Source: CAYQZD01 sp964421875 (GTDB lineage Bacteria > Electryoneota > Tariuqbacteria > Tariuqbacterales > Tariuqbacteraceae). From it: DNA of 7,753 bases. The stretch spans positions 1 to 7,753 of the forward strand of contig CAYQZD010000155.1 in assembly GCA_964421875.1 (NCBI GenBank), written 5' to 3'. Each line of letters starts with the position of its first letter. The first letter of the stretch is position 1. Shown one piece after another: positions 5,146-7,753 of this stretch. The position numbers and the translations under genes are program-made. The notes under the pieces were generated by a model. The model was not told the DNA's origin and did not search any database. It saw only the letters and a program-made list of their open reading frames with translations.

Positions 5146-7605
5146 ATGCCTGAATATAATTTCAAAGAGATCGAAGCCAAGTGGCGGCGGATTTGGGAGG
5201 AGCGGGGCGACTATCGAATCGACCTTGATTCGCCGGAGAAGAAACTCTATTGTTTGGTGATGTTCAGCTACCCTTCCTCGCTCAAGCTGCACATCGGACA
5301 CTGGTATAATTACGGTCCTACCGATAGCTGGGCGCGTTTCAAGCGGATGCAGGGGTACAATGTCTTTGAACCGATGGGCTTCGACGCCTTCGGTTTACCG
5401 GCGGAGAATTATGCGGTCAAGCAGGGGGTTCATCCTGCGGTAACTACGGCTGAGAATGTGGCTCACATCACCGAGCAGCTCAAGCAGATCGGCACAATGT
5501 ATGATTGGTCTAAATCGGTGAACACCAGTTCGCCCGATTACTATAAATGGACGCAGTGGCTATTCCTTAAGCTGTATGAACGCGGTTTAGCTTACCAGAA
5601 GCAGGCTCCGGTCAATTGGTGCCCGGAGTGCCAAACGGTTTTAGCCAATGAGCAGGTTTTAAGCGACGGTGAATGCGAGCGTTGCAGCGCCAGGGTGACC
5701 AAACGCGACTTGAAGCAATGGTTTTTTAAGATAACCGCCTACGCCGACCGTCTGTTGGAGGGACTCAAGGGGCTTGATTGGCCAAAGAAAACAGTCACGC
5801 AGCAGTCCAACTGGATAGGGCGGTCCGAAGGGGCTAATATCCGATTCCCGCTGGCAGGTCGGGAAGGGTATATCGAAACCTTCACCACCCGCGCCGATAC
5901 ACTGTACGGCGTGACTCACCTGGTGCTGGCGCCTGAACACCCCTTGACGATGGAGTTGACGACTGAAGAATACCGGACTTTAGTAGAACGGTATATCGAA
6001 CAAGCCAGGGAAGCTTCAGACATAGAGCGAACCTCTCTGACCCGGGATAAGACCGGTGTTTTCACCGGGGCTTACGCTCGAAATCCGCTTTCCGGCGAGG
6101 AGTTTCCGGTTTGGGTAGCTGATTATGTTTTAGCCACTTATGGCACGGGTGCGGTGATGGCGGTTCCCGCGCACGACCAGCGCGACTTTGAATTCACCCG
6201 GAAATACGGCATCCCCATCAAGCTGGTGATTCAAAATCCGGAAGGTTCACTCAAGGCTGAGGAAATGGATTCCGCCTATACCGATTACGGGGTAATGGTG
6301 AATTCCGGCGAGTTCGACGGACTGGGGTCGGAGGAAGGGATGCGGGCGGTGGCGGAGAAGCTGTCAGCGATGGGGCAGGGGGGACCTGCAGTAACCTACC
6401 ACCTTCACGACTGGCTTATCTCTCGGCAGCGTTTTTGGGGCGCTCCGATACCTATTATACATTGTCCCAGGTGCGGTGCGGTTCCGGTAGCGCAGGAGGA
6501 TTTGCCGGTGCTTTTACCGGAGGGGGATATCGATTTCAAGCCTCACGGTAAATCTCCTTTGGCGGCGGTGGAATCATTTATGAATGTCCAGTGTCCTTCC
6601 TGCGGAGGTTCTGCAAAGCGCGACCCTGACACGATGGACACCTTTGTCTGCTCATCCTGGTATTTTCTGCGCTATTTAAGCGCTTCCAATGAAGACGCGC
6701 TCTTCGACAGCGGCGTTGTCAACCGTTGGATGCCGGTGGACCGTTATGTGGGGGGGACGGAGCATATCAACGGTCATCTGCTCTATTCCCGTTTCATCAC
6801 CAAGGCTCTTTATAACGCGGGACTGGTCAGCTTCGATGAACCATTCAGGTCGCTTCGACATCAGGGGATTATAACCAATCAGGGCGCTAAGATGTCCAAG
6901 TCCAAGGGGAACGTGGTAAATCCAGAGGACTTTATCGAGCGCTTCGGTTCAGATGTTTTCCGGCTTTATATAATGTTTATGGGCGATTATGAGCAGGGTG
7001 GGGATTGGTCCGACACCGGAATTGTTGGTATCGAGCGATTTGTTAATCGTATCTGGCGTTTATACAACGTATTATGGCCGATAGATAGGGGAAATGGTAA
7101 AATACCCTCCGACTTAAGGCGTTCCTTTAACTTCACTATCAAGTCCGTTGAGGAGGATATTGAGGATTTCAAATTCAACACCGCTATTTCGAGAATTATG
7201 GAGCTGGTGAACGGGATTTACGGTTACATCGGCGACATTCCTGTTGAGAAACGCGATTCTGCCTTCCTGAAGCGCTGTTTAGAGACATTACCGTTGATAA
7301 TAGCGCCTTTGGCGCCGCATTTGGGCGAGGAATTATGGTCTATAGTTAACGGTACCGTATGCTCGATTTTCGACGAGACCTGGCCTGAATACGATTCGGA
7401 AGCTTTGACGGAGGATGAAGTTGAGATAGCGGTTCAGGTGAACGGTAAACTCAGGGGAACAGTGAAGGTTTCCAGAGAATTGGACGAGACCGGAGTATTT
7501 TCCGCCGCTTCAGGGTTGGAGAATATCAGGAAGCATATAACCGGTAAGGATGTCATCAAGAAAATATATGTGAAGGACAAACTTATCAACATTGTGGTTA
7601 GATAG
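5146..7605 (+). CDS. leuS: Leucyl-tRNA synthetase
   Basis: Charges tRNA-Leu with leucine in the cytoplasm; class Ia synthetase. The 819 residues are complete and at the shorter end for bacterial LeuRS. Order of domains: Rossmann catalytic core with HIGH at 49-52; a zinc ribbon with Cys159, 162, 177 and 180; QQSNWIGRSEGA (219-230) leading into the editing domain with TTRADT (247-252) and AHDQRDFEF (342-350, conserved Asp347); the core resumes with DWLISRQRFWGAPIPI (422-437); a second four-Cys set (440, 443, 483, 486); DTMDTFVCSSWYFLRY (495-510); KMSKS at 582-586; helical anticodon-binding domain (about 640-750); and the small C-terminal domain with VQVNGKLRG (763-771). Editing residues look intact. 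The segment before HIGH is FSYPSSLKL, unlike the common PYPSGxxL. The ATG gives a normal N-terminus (YNFKEIEAKWRRIWEE) but has no evident Shine-Dalgarno sequence; a heptad array lies just upstream. Confidence 0.98.
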   Translation: MPEYNFKEIEAKWRRIWEERGDYRIDLDSPEKKLYCLVMFSYPSSLKLHIGHWYNYGPTDSWARFKRMQGYNVFEPMGFDAFGLPAENYAVKQGVHPAVTTAENVAHITEQLKQIGTMYDWSKSVNTSSPDYYKWTQWLFLKLYERGLAYQKQAPVNWCPECQTVLANEQVLSDGECERCSARVTKRDLKQWFFKITAYADRLLEGLKGLDWPKKTVTQQSNWIGRSEGANIRFPLAGREGYIETFTTRADTLYGVTHLVLAPEHPLTMELTTEEYRTLVERYIEQAREASDIERTSLTRDKTGVFTGAYARNPLSGEEFPVWVADYVLATYGTGAVMAVPAHDQRDFEFTRKYGIPIKLVIQNPEGSLKAEEMDSAYTDYGVMVNSGEFDGLGSEEGMRAVAEKLSAMGQGGPAVTYHLHDWLISRQRFWGAPIPIIHCPRCGAVPVAQEDLPVLLPEGDIDFKPHGKSPLAAVESFMNVQCPSCGGSAKRDPDTMDTFVCSSWYFLRYLSASNEDALFDSGVVNRWMPVDRYVGGTEHINGHLLYSRFITKALYNAGLVSFDEPFRSLRHQGIITNQGAKMSKSKGNVVNPEDFIERFGSDVFRLYIMFMGDYEQGGDWSDTGIVGIERFVNRIWRLYNVLWPIDRGNGKIPSDLRRSFNFTIKSVEEDIEDFKFNTAISRIMELVNGIYGYIGDIPVEKRDSAFLKRCLETLPLIIAPLAPHLGEELWSIVNGTVCSIFDETWPEYDSEALTEDEVEIAVQVNGKLRGTVKVSRELDETGVFSAASGLENIRKHITGKDVIKKIYVKDKLINIVVR

Positions 7606-7621
7606 GATTTTTTTGAGTAGA

Positions 7622-7657
7622 AATTCTTCGCTCCGTCTGCGGCGTGCTCAGAATGAC
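7622..7657 (+). repeat. Dispersed palindrome variant ending AGAATGAC
   Basis: ATTCT (7623-7627) and AGAAT (7650-7654) bound a GC-rich 22-base interior and are followed by GAC. The form, ATTCTTCGC at one end and CTCAGAATGAC at the other, matches a spacer repeat seen in many bacterial genomes, and shares the terminal GAATGAC with the copies at 1216-1246 and 4274-4313. It starts 17 bases after the leuS stop. Confidence 0.6.
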
Positions 7658-7686
7658 AATCTGGCGATATCCAATGGTTAAGAGTA

Positions 7687-7721
7687 GGGGGCCTGTAGAT
7701 TTTTCGCAGCCCCATTTTTTT
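7687..7721 (+). terminator. Probable intrinsic terminator downstream of leuS
   Basis: A G5 run with CCTG (7687-7695) can pair with CAGCCCC (7707-7713): GGGGC with GCCCC, a one-base C bulge, then TG with CA. Seven T residues (7715-7721) follow after one A. The stem is short and bulged, but its G/C content, the T-run and its position 82 bases after the leuS stop favour a rho-independent terminator. Confidence 0.5.
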
Positions 7722-7734
7722 AAACATAACTTAA

Positions 7735-7750
7735 CATAATATTTATTATG
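7735..7750. promoter_or_regulatory. AT-rich perfect dyad, possible operator
   Basis: CATAATA (7735-7741) and TATTATG (7744-7750) are perfect inverted copies around a TT centre. AACATAA also occurs twice ten bases apart (7723-7729, 7733-7739). The dyad follows the terminator and may be control DNA of a gene beyond the window edge. An AT-rich chance palindrome is possible. Confidence 0.25.
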
Positions 7751-7753
7751 CGC

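Noticed and set aside
7434..7727. 97-residue minus-strand frame over the leuS end and tail
   Set aside because: It translates the 7622-7657 repeat (CHSEHAADGAKNF) and the antisense of the LeuRS C-terminus; no independent support.

Overview
The window holds five genes, all on the + strand, separated by repeat-rich spacers. Two are unmistakable housekeeping genes: purL (phosphoribosylformylglycinamidine synthase, small-subunit type) and leuS (leucyl-tRNA synthetase). The others are an AbiTii-type protein linked to phage defence, a small integral membrane protein of the 'small multidrug export' family (COG2426/PF06695 type), and an orphan class I SAM-dependent methyltransferase. No RNA gene, CRISPR array or transposase is visible. 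The organism is bacterial. The mix of housekeeping genes in separate units, spacers filled with short tandem repeats and weak Shine-Dalgarno sequences would fit an uncultured candidate-phylum or FCB-like bacterium, but the taxonomy is inference.

Layout. Positions 1-91 are an AT-rich leader with a good Shine-Dalgarno sequence for the AbiTii gene (92-991). Positions 992-1270 are AT-rich and non-coding, with an octamer-period repeat and two palindromic dispersed repeats, the second lying against purL. purL follows (start most likely 1271 or 1313, end 3517). The 3518-3641 spacer is almost wholly two arrays of 7-bp units. The membrane protein gene (3642-4142) follows, then a 211-bp spacer with a degenerate heptad array and two inverted palindromes, one a 20-bp hairpin. 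The methyltransferase gene (4354-5085) is followed by a 60-bp spacer with another heptad array, then leuS (5146-7605). The tail (7606-7753) has a third type of dispersed palindrome, a likely intrinsic terminator and an AT-rich dyad at the edge.

The genes do not form an obvious pathway. PurL normally works with PurS and PurQ, which are not here. LeuRS acts alone. The AbiTii gene is clearly more AT-rich than its neighbours and is probably a transferred accessory gene. The most unusual feature is in the spacers: a different tandem repeat with a period of 7 (once 8) after almost every gene, resembling the heptanucleotide STRR repeats known from cyanobacteria, plus paired inverted palindromes arranged like REP/REPIN elements.
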